Below, one piece after another: positions 32,846-41,258 of a stretch of DNA of 46,368 nucleotides. Both the position numbers and the translations under genes were made by a program. This stretch comes from Thermacetogenium sp. UBA5472. GTDB lineage: Bacteria > Bacillota > DSM-12270 > Thermacetogeniales > Thermacetogeniaceae. The notes under the pieces were generated by a model. It did not search any database. It saw only the letters and a list, made by a program, of their open reading frames with translations, and was not told where the DNA came from. Location: positions 17,034 through 63,401 of the forward strand of contig DIQC01000059.1 in assembly GCA_002426495.1 (NCBI GenBank), written 5' to 3'. Position 1 is the stretch's first letter. The number at the start of each line of letters is the position of its first letter.

Positions 32846-34174
32846 TTATAAAGCCAAATGCCCCTCTAGCCAGTCGATGAATTGACAGGCTGTTCTGGGA
32901 GAGCGGCCGTTGTGGCGGTTAGCCCATCTCAGGGCTTCTCTTTTTAGGACATCCTGCGGCACCTGAAGTCCTCGCTGCTCTGCCAGGGCAGATGCTATCT
33001 CTAGATACTTATCCTTATCGGGTGCTGTGAAAACCACTGTGATCCCGAAGCGGTCAGCAAGTGACAGCTTTTCCTGGACACTGTCATTTTTATGAATTTC
33101 ATCTGTATCCAAAGAATCCGGGCGGTCACTGAAAGTCTCCTTGACTAAGTGACGGCGGTTCGATGTGACATAGATCACTACATTGGACGGCCTGCTTTCC
33201 AATCCACCCTCCAAAACTGCTTTCAAGGCAGTGTAGTTTGCTGTGCTGTCATCAAAAGTAAGATCATCCACAAAGATGATAAATTTTTGAGAACGCCCCC
33301 GCAGCAGGCGGATAATTTCCGGAAAATCGCTCAGATACTCTTTGGACACCTCAATGATCCGCAAACCCTTCACATGATATTCATTGACAAGGGCTTTAAC
33401 TGTTGATGACTTTCCTGTTCCCCGGTCTCCATAAAGCAGCACATTATTAGCTTGATAACCTTTCAAAAACTGCAGAGTGTTCTCTAATACCTCTTTGCGT
33501 TCTTGTTCGTAACTATAGAGCTCTGCCAGCCTGATCGGATCCGGAGAAGCCACTCCCTTAAAGAAGCCTGTGTTACCGTGGCGTTCCCACATAAAGGCGT
33601 AATACTGCGCAAATGTTCCTGTCCCTGTTTCCCGGTAGAAACGAGATAGATCAGGGAGACACTCACCCCAATTACTACTGTGATACAGCTTTTCTTTGAT
33701 TTCTCGGCGCGGGCCAGGAAGCTCAGTCAGGGAGCTGCTCTGATCCCATTCAGGCAGCTCTGACAGCGGCCCTTGAGCTATTTCTACATCATAATAGTGC
33801 TCTTGAGCCTGTGCTTTGATCTCCTTAGAGGAAATATTAGCGATCAATTGCAGGGTTTCCAGGTCTTTCTTAGCGGCATCTGTCAGATGGCCGCATTTCT
33901 CACCTGTGGAACACCGCTGTGCAAAGGGATTATCGTCATAAATGATTTTGTCAATGATGTAATCAGAAAAGGATGTGCTGGAAGAGGCCAGAGCAAAGAA
34001 AAAATCATTGTATAGATTAAGAAAGGCCGCCGCATTATCTATGGCATCCTTTCCAGAGCACAGACAGTCAATCAGTTCGACAAATTTATTGATCACTGGA
34101 TCCTTCAGCAAATTTCTGTAGATAGACAGGGATGATATAGCCAGTTTGGTTTTGCGAAATTTCAATATTTTCAC
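32846..34174 (-). CDS. DUF815-family AAA-type ATPase
   Basis: A 442-residue protein with a helical N-terminal half and a C-terminal AAA domain: Walker A GDRGTGKS at 249-256, Walker B FIIFVDD at 298-304, and sensor-like VIYVTSNRRHLV. This layout matches DUF815 ATPases, whose function is unknown. GTG 34174 is the first start; TTG at 34165 is better spaced from GGAG and may be the real one. It stands alone between divergent small genes. Confidence 0.85.
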   Translation of the reverse strand: MKILKFRKTKLAISSLSIYRNLLKDPVINKFVELIDCLCSGKDAIDNAAAFLNLYNDFFFALASSSTSFSDYIIDKIIYDDNPFAQRCSTGEKCGHLTDAAKKDLETLQLIANISSKEIKAQAQEHYYDVEIAQGPLSELPEWDQSSSLTELPGPRREIKEKLYHSSNWGECLPDLSRFYRETGTGTFAQYYAFMWERHGNTGFFKGVASPDPIRLAELYSYEQERKEVLENTLQFLKGYQANNVLLYGDRGTGKSSTVKALVNEYHVKGLRIIEVSKEYLSDFPEIIRLLRGRSQKFIIFVDDLTFDDSTANYTALKAVLEGGLESRPSNVVIYVTSNRRHLVKETFSDRPDSLDTDEIHKNDSVQEKLSLADRFGITVVFTAPDKDKYLEIASALAEQRGLQVPQDVLKREALRWANRHNGRSPRTACQFIDWLEGHLAL

Positions 34175-34313
34175 ACTCCAGATTATTTATTCAATGCCTT
34201 TCATTTTATCCTAAAATCCGGTAGTAGGAAAGCCTGGTGTTGGGTAAAGAACGTATAAACAAAAGAAAGGGAGTAATAATATCATTAAATTAATAATTGG
34301 AGGTGTTTCAATA

Positions 34314-34802
34314 GTGAATATTCAAGGTATTCAGCAAAACCTTAACCAGATCTCTCAGATCTGCAGTCAACTGAGCCAGAATGAGCAATCCAATGTTTCC
34401 CGTCTAAACCAAATCAGCGAAGCCGAGCGCACAGCGGCACAACAGATGCAGCGCTGCATGCAGTTGGTCAACCAGGTTTCTCAGCAGATTCAACAGATGC
34501 AGACAACTACCGGTACACAGTACACATCTCCGGGCCAAATGCATTATGGTGTGCAGCAACCATACGGAGGCGGACAGCAATTCGGAATCGGCCAGCAGCA
34601 ATTCTCACCGGGCACCACACAGGGAATGCCATCAGGTGGACAGTTCTCCACCTCTACGCAATTTGAAATGTCGAAAGATTTTGGCCAAGGTGAAAATGAC
34701 GGAGACGGCGGCTCTGCCGTAAGAATGCAAAAGGCCCCCTCTTTTACGAGCGGTGCAGGTGGGCAGCAAACATTTAACACCAACAAGGATCTAGGTCAAT
34801 AA
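34314..34802 (+). CDS. glutamine-rich low-complexity protein
   Basis: A 162-residue protein. Residues 1-65 are a Gln/Ser/Asn-rich predicted coiled coil (NLNQISQICSQLSQ and QQMQRCMQLVNQVSQQIQQM). Residues 66-162 are disordered and rich in Gly, Gln, Pro and Ser (YGGGQQFGIGQQQF), ending with a repeat-like KDFGQ and KDLGQ. I know no homolog. The GTG start has GGAGG upstream. Composition suggests a spore-coat or surface-type protein, but this is speculative. Confidence 0.7.
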   Translation: MNIQGIQQNLNQISQICSQLSQNEQSNVSRLNQISEAERTAAQQMQRCMQLVNQVSQQIQQMQTTTGTQYTSPGQMHYGVQQPYGGGQQFGIGQQQFSPGTTQGMPSGGQFSTSTQFEMSKDFGQGENDGDGGSAVRMQKAPSFTSGAGGQQTFNTNKDLGQ

Positions 34803-34836
34803 CAGCGGCGGCTTACACCGCTAGACAAAGGTTTCG

Positions 34837-34864
34837 CAAAAGACTGCCGATGGGCAGTCTTTTG
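34837..34864 (+). terminator. intrinsic terminator after the Gln-rich gene
   Basis: CAAAAGACTGCC (34837-34848) and GGCAGTCTTTTG (34853-34864) are perfect complements around GATG, with the T tract inside the 3' arm. Confidence 0.88.
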
Positions 34865-34922
34865 TATGCATTTATTCCCAACAGGTGGTTAAAATAGGTT
34901 TGATTGTTTAAGGGGTGAAAAA

Positions 34923-35606
34923 ATGCTGCTAATAGCTGTACGGGCATTGATACTCTATACCCTCCTTGTTGTCGTTATGCGTTTAATGGGGAAGCGGCAG
35001 ATCGGACAGCTCCAGCCATTTGAACTGGTGATCACCATTGTTATCGCAGAACTAGCTGTAATACCGATGAGCAATACGGGAATACCTTTGCTCAACGGTA
35101 TTGTTGGTATCCTAGTTCTGATGGTTGTCCAAATTCTTATCTCCATGCTCATTCTATACAGCGAACGAGCTCGCGGGATCATCTGTGGGACACCTATGAT
35201 CTTAATCAATAATGGAAAACCTGATCGCGAAATGATGCACCGAGTACGCATCAACATGGATGATCTTCTGGAACAGCTCAGAAATAAGGAGTATCCCAAT
35301 ATCTCTGATGTTGCTTACGCGGTGCTGGAAACCAATGGTTCGATCAGTGTAATACCAAAAGCGGATGTGATACCGCCTTCTGCCAAAGATTCAGGAACTC
35401 CTGTTGAGCAACCCCGCTATCCCATATCATTGATCGTAGATGGCCAGGTAAACCTGCGAAACTTACAGGTAGCGGGGATCACATTAGATGAACTGCAGCA
35501 GCAAGCAAAGACACAGAAGATCAATGACCTCAGGGAAGTCTTCTTTGCACAATATAATACCGAGGGAAAAATTGATTTCTTTCTGGAAGATAAGGATGAT
35601 AATTAA
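34923..35606 (+). CDS. DUF421 (YetF-type) membrane protein
   Basis: A 227-residue protein with three N-terminal membrane helices (near 5-20, 33-50 and 58-78), including MRLMGKRQIGQLQPFELVIT typical of DUF421, and a cytoplasmic C-terminal domain of alpha/beta type with NGKPDREMMHRVRINMDDLL. Family members, including B. subtilis YetF-like proteins, are common in spore formers and their role is poorly known. It overlaps the next gene by one base (TAATG). Confidence 0.88.
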   Translation: MLLIAVRALILYTLLVVVMRLMGKRQIGQLQPFELVITIVIAELAVIPMSNTGIPLLNGIVGILVLMVVQILISMLILYSERARGIICGTPMILINNGKPDREMMHRVRINMDDLLEQLRNKEYPNISDVAYAVLETNGSISVIPKADVIPPSAKDSGTPVEQPRYPISLIVDGQVNLRNLQVAGITLDELQQQAKTQKINDLREVFFAQYNTEGKIDFFLEDKDDN

Positions 35607-35998
35607 TGAATCGCGTCATAGGTTCGTATGTCATTATAATTATTGTTATTGGCCTGATCGGCATCGGTGGGTATTCTATTCAGTGGTATCTTGATCGCAC
35701 AGCTTCTCAACTCGTTGTTCAACTAGAGGGCGTACAAAAATCTGTGGAACAAGAAGATTGGGAAGGTAGTAAAGTGGCTTATGCTGGATTTGAGGAGAAC
35801 TGGAACACAGTGCGCAAGAACTGGGCAATGGTCATCGATCACATGGAAATCGACAACATTGAGGACCGATTGAACCGCGGCCAATCCTATATTGAAGCAG
35901 AGGATGCAGTCAATGCTGTTGTCGAGTTTGGCGCGGCAATTATGTTTCTAAAACACATCCCTGAGCGAGAGCGTCTGACATTGTATAATATTTTCTAA
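35606..35998 (+). CDS. DUF4363 family protein
   Basis: A 130-residue protein with an N-terminal membrane anchor (residues 8-28, IIIIVIGLIGIGGYSI) and an extracytoplasmic helical domain (EDWEGSKVAYAGFEENWNTV and RGQSYIEAEDAVNAV). This matches DUF4363, which is often next to DUF421 genes. Stop-start overlap with the DUF421 gene implies translational coupling and a joint function, probably as a membrane pair. Confidence 0.85.
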   Translation: MNRVIGSYVIIIIVIGLIGIGGYSIQWYLDRTASQLVVQLEGVQKSVEQEDWEGSKVAYAGFEENWNTVRKNWAMVIDHMEIDNIEDRLNRGQSYIEAEDAVNAVVEFGAAIMFLKHIPERERLTLYNIF

Positions 35999-36137
35999 AA
36001 TGCGGGAAGCGAGCTCGGCTGATGAAGATTCTTGCGCCCATTCAATTCATTATCGCCTTAATTGTAACCCGCCGGATTAACGAAACCTCTGTGCCTGCAC
36101 TAACCTGCGCTAATATGGATACTGGTGGACTCGCCTT

Positions 36138-36166
36138 AAAAAACCCTGGTGCTTAGGGTTTTTTTA
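36138..36166 (+). terminator. intrinsic terminator after the DUF421/DUF4363 pair
   Basis: AAAAAACCCT (36138-36147) pairs with AGGGTTTTTT (36155-36164) around a 7-base loop, with further T residues. Confidence 0.9.
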
Positions 36167-36531
36167 TTGGCAGGAAACATGCCTGGAAAGATAGAAGTAG
36201 TTTTCCTCAAAGATTATGGTTACCAGGTCAGTGGTTGCGAATGTTGGCATAATTGACCAGGAACCAGAAGCACCGGAACCCAAGGTTGGGGAAATGCTGA
36301 CATAATTGACCTGCAGGAATAACTATGCCGCTCTCCGTGACGAGATGTTGGCAGCAAAAAAGGGGTTTTCTCAAGCAGAATATTATTCTTGTTTACATAA
36401 CATCAGTGCTGATGCCAGTGATATCAGCAAAGTAGACATCAGCTGACCTTTTTATAAACTAGTTATAGTATTTAATAGAGGATACGACCTGCATCGTTAA
36501 TTGGGCAAGGTTCATAAATGGGAGGTTAATT
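36165..36531. other. gene-free stretch with a short direct repeat
   Basis: CATAATTGACC occurs at 36248-36258 and again at 36301-36311. An open frame around 36325-36446 ends at TGA and reads like a short protein tail (NYAALRDEMLAAKKGFSQAE), without a start or known family. This may be debris of a former mobile element; I see no functional gene here. Confidence 0.35.
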
Positions 36532-36963
36532 ATGAAGGAAATAACAATCTATACAGATGGCGCCTGCTCAGGGAATCCAGGCCCCGGAGGGTGGGCAGCG
36601 GTCTTGCTCTACAAGAACCACGAAAAGGAGATCAGCGGGGGAGAGGAGCACACAACAAATAATCGCATGGAAATGATGGCAGTTATCGAAGGGCTGAAAC
36701 AATTAAAAGAACCATGCCGAGTGAACCTCTACTCTGACAGTGCCTACCTGATCAATGCCTTTATAAAAGAATGGATCGATAAGTGGCAGAGAAACGGCTG
36801 GCAGACTGCGGGGAAAAAACCTGTGGAAAATAGAGATCTTTGGGAAGAGTTGCTCAGGTTGACAAAGATCCACACTGTGGAGTGGAGCAAGGTAGCAGGG
36901 CATTCAGGCGACCACTACAATGAGAGGTGTGATGAGTTGGCGAAGGGGAGGGTGAAGGGGTAG
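36532..36963 (+). CDS. rnhA: ribonuclease HI
   Basis: RNase HI cuts the RNA strand of RNA-DNA hybrids. The 143-residue product has all catalytic carboxylates: Asp9 in IYTDGACSGNPGPGG, Glu47 in NNRMEM, Asp69 in LYSDSAYL, and Asp134 in NERCDELAKG. It also has a conserved His in GHSGDHYNE. Length is normal for the short bacterial form. GGGAGG lies ahead of the ATG. It is transcribed alone. Confidence 0.96.
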   Translation: MKEITIYTDGACSGNPGPGGWAAVLLYKNHEKEISGGEEHTTNNRMEMMAVIEGLKQLKEPCRVNLYSDSAYLINAFIKEWIDKWQRNGWQTAGKKPVENRDLWEELLRLTKIHTVEWSKVAGHSGDHYNERCDELAKGRVKG

Positions 36964-37029
36964 GATTAGAAGTAAGTTAGCTGCATTGCTTATTTAAACT
37001 CAAAAAGGGGCAAGCCGTATAAATGAAAG

Positions 37030-37512
37030 CTCGCCTCTTTATTTATATCCAGGTGCTCCGCATGTCATTCAGTGGTTGTTGTGATGCAGGGTATTTCAAG
37101 GGCTTTCTGTGCGGATGTAACTAATATCACTGGATACAGTTTGAAATGGTTCCGTTATTTCTAAGTCTTTAACTAGGTTGAGATATATCCATCCCCGCGC
37201 GCTTTACGGCTGTCTGTAAGGGACTTTTGACGCCTGCGCTTATGGATAGACTGAAGTCCCATATCGTCCATAAAACCCTTAACACGGTAATAAGAAGCCG
37301 TTTTGCCACGCTTTCTTAGCTCGCCACAAATACATCCACACCATAGGTTCAATTGCTGTCTTGAAATATCGTTTTGATCATTTTCTTGTACTCATCCACT
37401 TCTTTTTGTCGCTGTTCTTTCCTGTCCTTCCAGCTGTAGTACCACTTAGGGATACGCCAAGGTATCTAGCCCACTTCGCTGCCGCGTATTCTGGAATCCA
37501 GGGCGTGATAAA
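37030..37512 (-). pseudogene. IS3-family transposase (OrfB) remnant
   Basis: On the minus strand, from about 37500 downward, translated pieces in three frames join into an IS3/IS150-like OrfB. The pieces are YAAAKWARYLGVSLSG, YYSWKDRKEQRQKEVDEYKK, TYGVD with a missing base, CGELRKRGKTASYYRVKGF, MGLQSIHKRRRQKSLT and, in another frame, EITEPFQTVSSDISYIRT of the DDE catalytic core. At least one in-frame stop and three frameshifts are present, and the 3' part ends abruptly. It is a dead element; the terminal repeats were not found. Confidence 0.8.
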
Positions 37513-38085
37513 TAAGCAGGGGTTATTCAAGATTGATTAGGTATCGATTGCAGGGAAAGGAAATCAGACTCAGTAACGTAATTGGTATGGTCCACAATAT
37601 TTCAACTGCCATATTTGGCCCTAAAACGGCAATTATTAGCAGGACATTATGGAAATTATAGCGAATAGTAACAGTAATAACAGCAATGGAACTCTCCTAT
37701 GTTAAATTCCTTGTAGGTAAGCTATTGTAATGTACACTGGTCCTTGAACTGACAACTCATGTTGAAGAAAAAACCAAAAAGTATGTCTTACTCGGAAGGT
37801 GTTGTCCATCTTTCGTATGTCTGCTAGTAGGTTATCACATTCCAAGACGGGGACTTTGCCTCTCTACTATGAGAGATAAGGTTTATCAGGAGTCGTATAC
37901 GAGTTTGTACGTACGATTACCCCAGGTGTCGTATCTTTACGAGAAAATAAACAAATAAGTGAAAAGGTGGAGGGTTTTATGTATTTTTATAGAATGTAAT
38001 GGAAAATTGAAGAATAGATGGTTGTAGTTTGGTGACTGATATAGTTGTTTTTTACTATAAAATCGATTAACAATGGGGAGAATAT
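37513..38085. other. gene-free region before the cas operon
   Basis: There is no ORF with a credible ribosome site and family. It holds a hydrophobic 16-codon minus-strand ORF that is probably chance, the TCGTA half-site cluster, and AT-rich DNA before cas3. A -10-like TATAAA lies at 38056-38061 but no good -35 accompanies it. Confidence 0.5.
37893..37942. promoter_or_regulatory. cluster of TCGTA half-sites upstream of cas3
   Basis: TCGTA or its complement TACGA occurs at 37893-37897, 37898-37902, 37912-37916, 37929-37933 and 37938-37942. The first two form the palindrome TCGTATACGA, and GTACGTAC overlaps the third. Five half-sites in 50 bases, about 145 bases before the first cas gene, suggest a binding region for a regulator. 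Confidence 0.4.
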
Positions 38086-40506
38086 ATGTTTTGCGCTCAC
38101 ATTAATCCAAAAAATTTAAAGGAACAAAGTGTAAAGGAACATTTACATAATGTTTCTACAATGTCTATGGAATATGGTGCGAAAATTTCACTTGCTGCGA
38201 CAGGAGAATTAATAGGAACTCTCCATGATATGGGTAAGGAAACAGAGAAATTTGATTCTTATATACGCTACTGTTCGAAGCACCCCAATGACAAATCCCT
38301 TAGGGGGACAATCAACCACTCTACACCTGGTGCAAAGCTTATTTATGATAATTTTTATAATACGACCAACCCCGATCCATACCAAAGACTTACAGCACAG
38401 CTTATTTCCCTAGCTATTTGTTCCCATCATGGTGGACTTATAGATTGTTTAGACCTTGGCGGTATTGATATATTTACGAATAAAATGAATACGGATAAAA
38501 AAATATTTTATGCTGAAGCGTTGTCTAATTTTATGGAAGAATGTATGGAGATGGAGTACATTAACGATCTATTCAATAAAGCAAAAGAAGAGATAAGAGC
38601 TACTTTGAATAAAATAAACAAGATAGATAGCTCGGCTAAATTTGGACAGTTTGCTACTGGAATGCTGGAAAAGTACCTTTTTAGTTGTGTTATTGATGCA
38701 GATAGATACGATACATATACATTTATGGAAGGTAAGCAGCAGAAACAGAGTATTGATAAATCAGCTTTATGGAATGAACTGGCAGATGTACTGGAGACTA
38801 AACTAAAAGGCTATCCAAAACTTAGTAAAATAGATTTATTGAGGGAAGAAGTTTCCATATCCTGTAGGAACTTTGGGGAAAATAGTCCAGGAATATATCA
38901 ACTCTCAGTACCAACAGGTGGGGGAAAAACACTTTCCAGCTTGCGATATGCGCTTGAGCACGCAAAGAAATTTAATAAGGATAGAATTTTTTACATTATT
39001 CCCTTTACTACAATAATCGATCAAAACGCTAAGGAGATAAAGGATATTTTGGGCCATGAGGATATGATTTTGGAACATCATTCAAATCTTGTTGTTGACA
39101 ACGGCAACGACAATGATGACGAGCAAGATGAGTATAAGCTTTTAACTGAGAGATGGGATAGTCCTATTATTCTTACAACAATGGTGCAGTTCCTTGATAC
39201 TTTATTTAGTGGAGGAACACAAGGCGCTCGGCGGATGCATAACCTCGCAAACTCCATTATAATATTTGACGAAATTCAGGCAATTCCTATTAAATGCATT
39301 AATATGTTTAATAGTGCAATTAATTTCCTCTCCGATATTTGCCATGCAACAATTGTACTTTGCACAGCAACACAACCACTTTTATCAGAAACAGAAATGC
39401 CGTTAAAACTAAGTGAAAATCCCAATATGATTTCGGATATGCATGGTAAATTCGAACAATTTAAACGTGTGAATTTGGTTGATAAAAGGCTTATTGGTGG
39501 TTACAGTGCAGCTGCGCTAAAGGATTTTGTTCTAGATACGATGGACCAGGTAGAAAGCGTATTGGTGATTTTGAATACTAAGAATTATGTGAAAGAAGTT
39601 TTTAATGAGTTAAAGAAGGCTGATACTGATTTACCTAAGGAAAAGCAGTCCTTAATTTTTCATTTAAGTACGAATATGTGCCCCTCCCATAGGATGAAGA
39701 TCCTTAACGATATGAGGAAGAGGTTGGGCCATCAGAGAGTAATTTGTATTAGCACCCAATTAATAGAAGCTGGAGTTAATATATCCTTTGGGTGTGTTGT
39801 GCGTTCTCTTGCTGGACTTGATAGTATTGCACAGGCCGCCGGGAGATGCAATCGTCATGGAGAAAACCCATGCAGCGATGTTTATATCGTTAATGTTGAG
39901 GGAGAGAATGTTAGTAAGTTAGTGGATATCAAAGAGGGACAAGAGTGTACTCGGAGAGTTCTTGATGAATTTAAGGAGAATCCAGCTGTATTTGACAATG
40001 ATTTGCTTTCCCAAAAGGCTATGGAAAGGTATTATCAGTATTATTTCTATAATAGAAGGAAACAGATGAACTACACATTATCGAAGCCCAATAGCGATAA
40101 ATCAATGTATGACTTATTGTCAGGAAATCATGAGGCAGCTAATGCTTTTTATAGCAGAAATGGTTACAAATCAAAATTGATGTTAAAACAAGCCTTTAAA
40201 ACTGCAGGGAATAACTTTCAGGTGATTGACCAGAACACTACAGGTGTAATTGTTCCATATAGAGATGGCAAGAAACTTATAACCCTAATAAATGGTGAAT
40301 GTAATTTAAGTGAATTAAAAAAGTATCTAAAGAGGGCACAACAGTTTTCAGTAAATTTATTTGAAACAGATAAAAGAAAACTCGAAGAAATGGGAGGACT
40401 TATTGGTTTAAAAGGTGGTGCAATACTGGCTCTTAGGGATGAATTTTACAAAAAAGATGTGGGGGTGACATTTGATAAGGCCCCAATGGAATTCTGTAAT
40501 TGCTGA
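38086..40506 (+). CDS. cas3: CRISPR-associated nuclease/helicase Cas3, type I-C
   Basis: Cas3 unwinds and degrades DNA marked by Cascade. The 806-residue protein has an N-terminal HD nuclease (His47-Asp48 in GTLHDMGKETEKF, then NHSTPGAKL and CSHHGG) and an SF2 helicase: Walker A PTGGGKT at 276-282, Walker B variant DEIQ near 394-398, motif VI IAQAAGRCNRHG. GGGGAG precedes the ATG. It is the first gene of an eight-part locus on one strand and shows clearly lower GC than the flanking housekeeping genes, a sign of transfer. Confidence 0.96.
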   Translation: MFCAHINPKNLKEQSVKEHLHNVSTMSMEYGAKISLAATGELIGTLHDMGKETEKFDSYIRYCSKHPNDKSLRGTINHSTPGAKLIYDNFYNTTNPDPYQRLTAQLISLAICSHHGGLIDCLDLGGIDIFTNKMNTDKKIFYAEALSNFMEECMEMEYINDLFNKAKEEIRATLNKINKIDSSAKFGQFATGMLEKYLFSCVIDADRYDTYTFMEGKQQKQSIDKSALWNELADVLETKLKGYPKLSKIDLLREEVSISCRNFGENSPGIYQLSVPTGGGKTLSSLRYALEHAKKFNKDRIFYIIPFTTIIDQNAKEIKDILGHEDMILEHHSNLVVDNGNDNDDEQDEYKLLTERWDSPIILTTMVQFLDTLFSGGTQGARRMHNLANSIIIFDEIQAIPIKCINMFNSAINFLSDICHATIVLCTATQPLLSETEMPLKLSENPNMISDMHGKFEQFKRVNLVDKRLIGGYSAAALKDFVLDTMDQVESVLVILNTKNYVKEVFNELKKADTDLPKEKQSLIFHLSTNMCPSHRMKILNDMRKRLGHQRVICISTQLIEAGVNISFGCVVRSLAGLDSIAQAAGRCNRHGENPCSDVYIVNVEGENVSKLVDIKEGQECTRRVLDEFKENPAVFDNDLLSQKAMERYYQYYFYNRRKQMNYTLSKPNSDKSMYDLLSGNHEAANAFYSRNGYKSKLMLKQAFKTAGNNFQVIDQNTTGVIVPYRDGKKLITLINGECNLSELKKYLKRAQQFSVNLFETDKRKLEEMGGLIGLKGGAILALRDEFYKKDVGVTFDKAPMEFCNC

Positions 40507-40520
40507 GGAGGGTGAGGGAA

Positions 40521-41258
40521 ATGAAAAGAAAAAATATTGTTGAATTTAAAGTTAGCGGGCGATATGCACTTTTTAGCGATCCTATCAATAGAATTGGCGG
40601 GGAGAAATTTTCATATCAAGTACCAACATATCAAGCGCTTAAAGGAATACTCGAGAGTGTATATTGGAAGCCAACACTAATATGGATAATTGATGAGGTC
40701 AGGGTTATGAATTCGATAAAAACCCAATCCCAGGGCATACGTCCAGTTAATTTTAGTGGAGGAAACACCCTTTCTATTTACACATATCTAACAAATGTTG
40801 AATATCAAGTAAGGGCTCATTTTGTGTGGAATTATAATCGCCCAAATTTAGAGCAGGATCGAAATGAGAATAAGCATTATCTAATCGCTAAAAGAATGAT
40901 TAGTCGTGGTGGCAGACGAGATGTTTTTTTAGGAACCAGGGAGTGTCAGGGATATGTTGAACCCTGTAAATTTGGTGAGGGAGAGGGTGCTTATGACAAT
41001 TATGGGGCACTTTCATTTGGGCTGATGTTCCATGGTTTTGATTATCCTGATGAGACAGGACAAGATAGGCTAATAGCAAGGCTTTGGACACCAGTAATGA
41101 ACAACGGGTACATCAAATTCTTGAAACCTGATGAATGCACCATAAAACGTGAGCTTTCATCAATGAAGCCTAAAGTGTTTGATGAAAATAATTTCAGTGG
41201 ATATGCGGAATTTGATAAGGAGGGAGCGACAATTGAGCTGGATCCAGAAACTTTATGA
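40521..41258 (+). CDS. cas5c: Cas5c (Cas5d) crRNA-processing nuclease
   Basis: In type I-C systems Cas5 replaces Cas6 and cuts the pre-crRNA, then stays on the 5' handle in Cascade. The 245-residue product has Tyr48, Lys118 and His119 at positions matching the catalytic Tyr46, Lys116 and His117 described for the B. halodurans enzyme. The glycine-rich GGRRDVFLGTRECQGYVEP follows. I chose ATG 40521 because GAGGAGGG stands before it; the frame from 40500 includes the ribosome site. Its 3' end overlaps cas8c by 26 bases. Confidence 0.95.
   Translation: MKRKNIVEFKVSGRYALFSDPINRIGGEKFSYQVPTYQALKGILESVYWKPTLIWIIDEVRVMNSIKTQSQGIRPVNFSGGNTLSIYTYLTNVEYQVRAHFVWNYNRPNLEQDRNENKHYLIAKRMISRGGRRDVFLGTRECQGYVEPCKFGEGEGAYDNYGALSFGLMFHGFDYPDETGQDRLIARLWTPVMNNGYIKFLKPDECTIKRELSSMKPKVFDENNFSGYAEFDKEGATIELDPETL

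Noticed and set aside
37513..37730. Hydrophobic 16-codon minus-strand ORF with AGGAGAG upstream
   Set aside because: Too short, starts at TTG, and its runs of Leu codons arise from a local TTA/CTG-rich sequence.
37840..37870. A sixth REP-like element with ACGGGGACTTTG
   Set aside because: The core is similar, but the flanks are not complementary, so it does not meet the definition.
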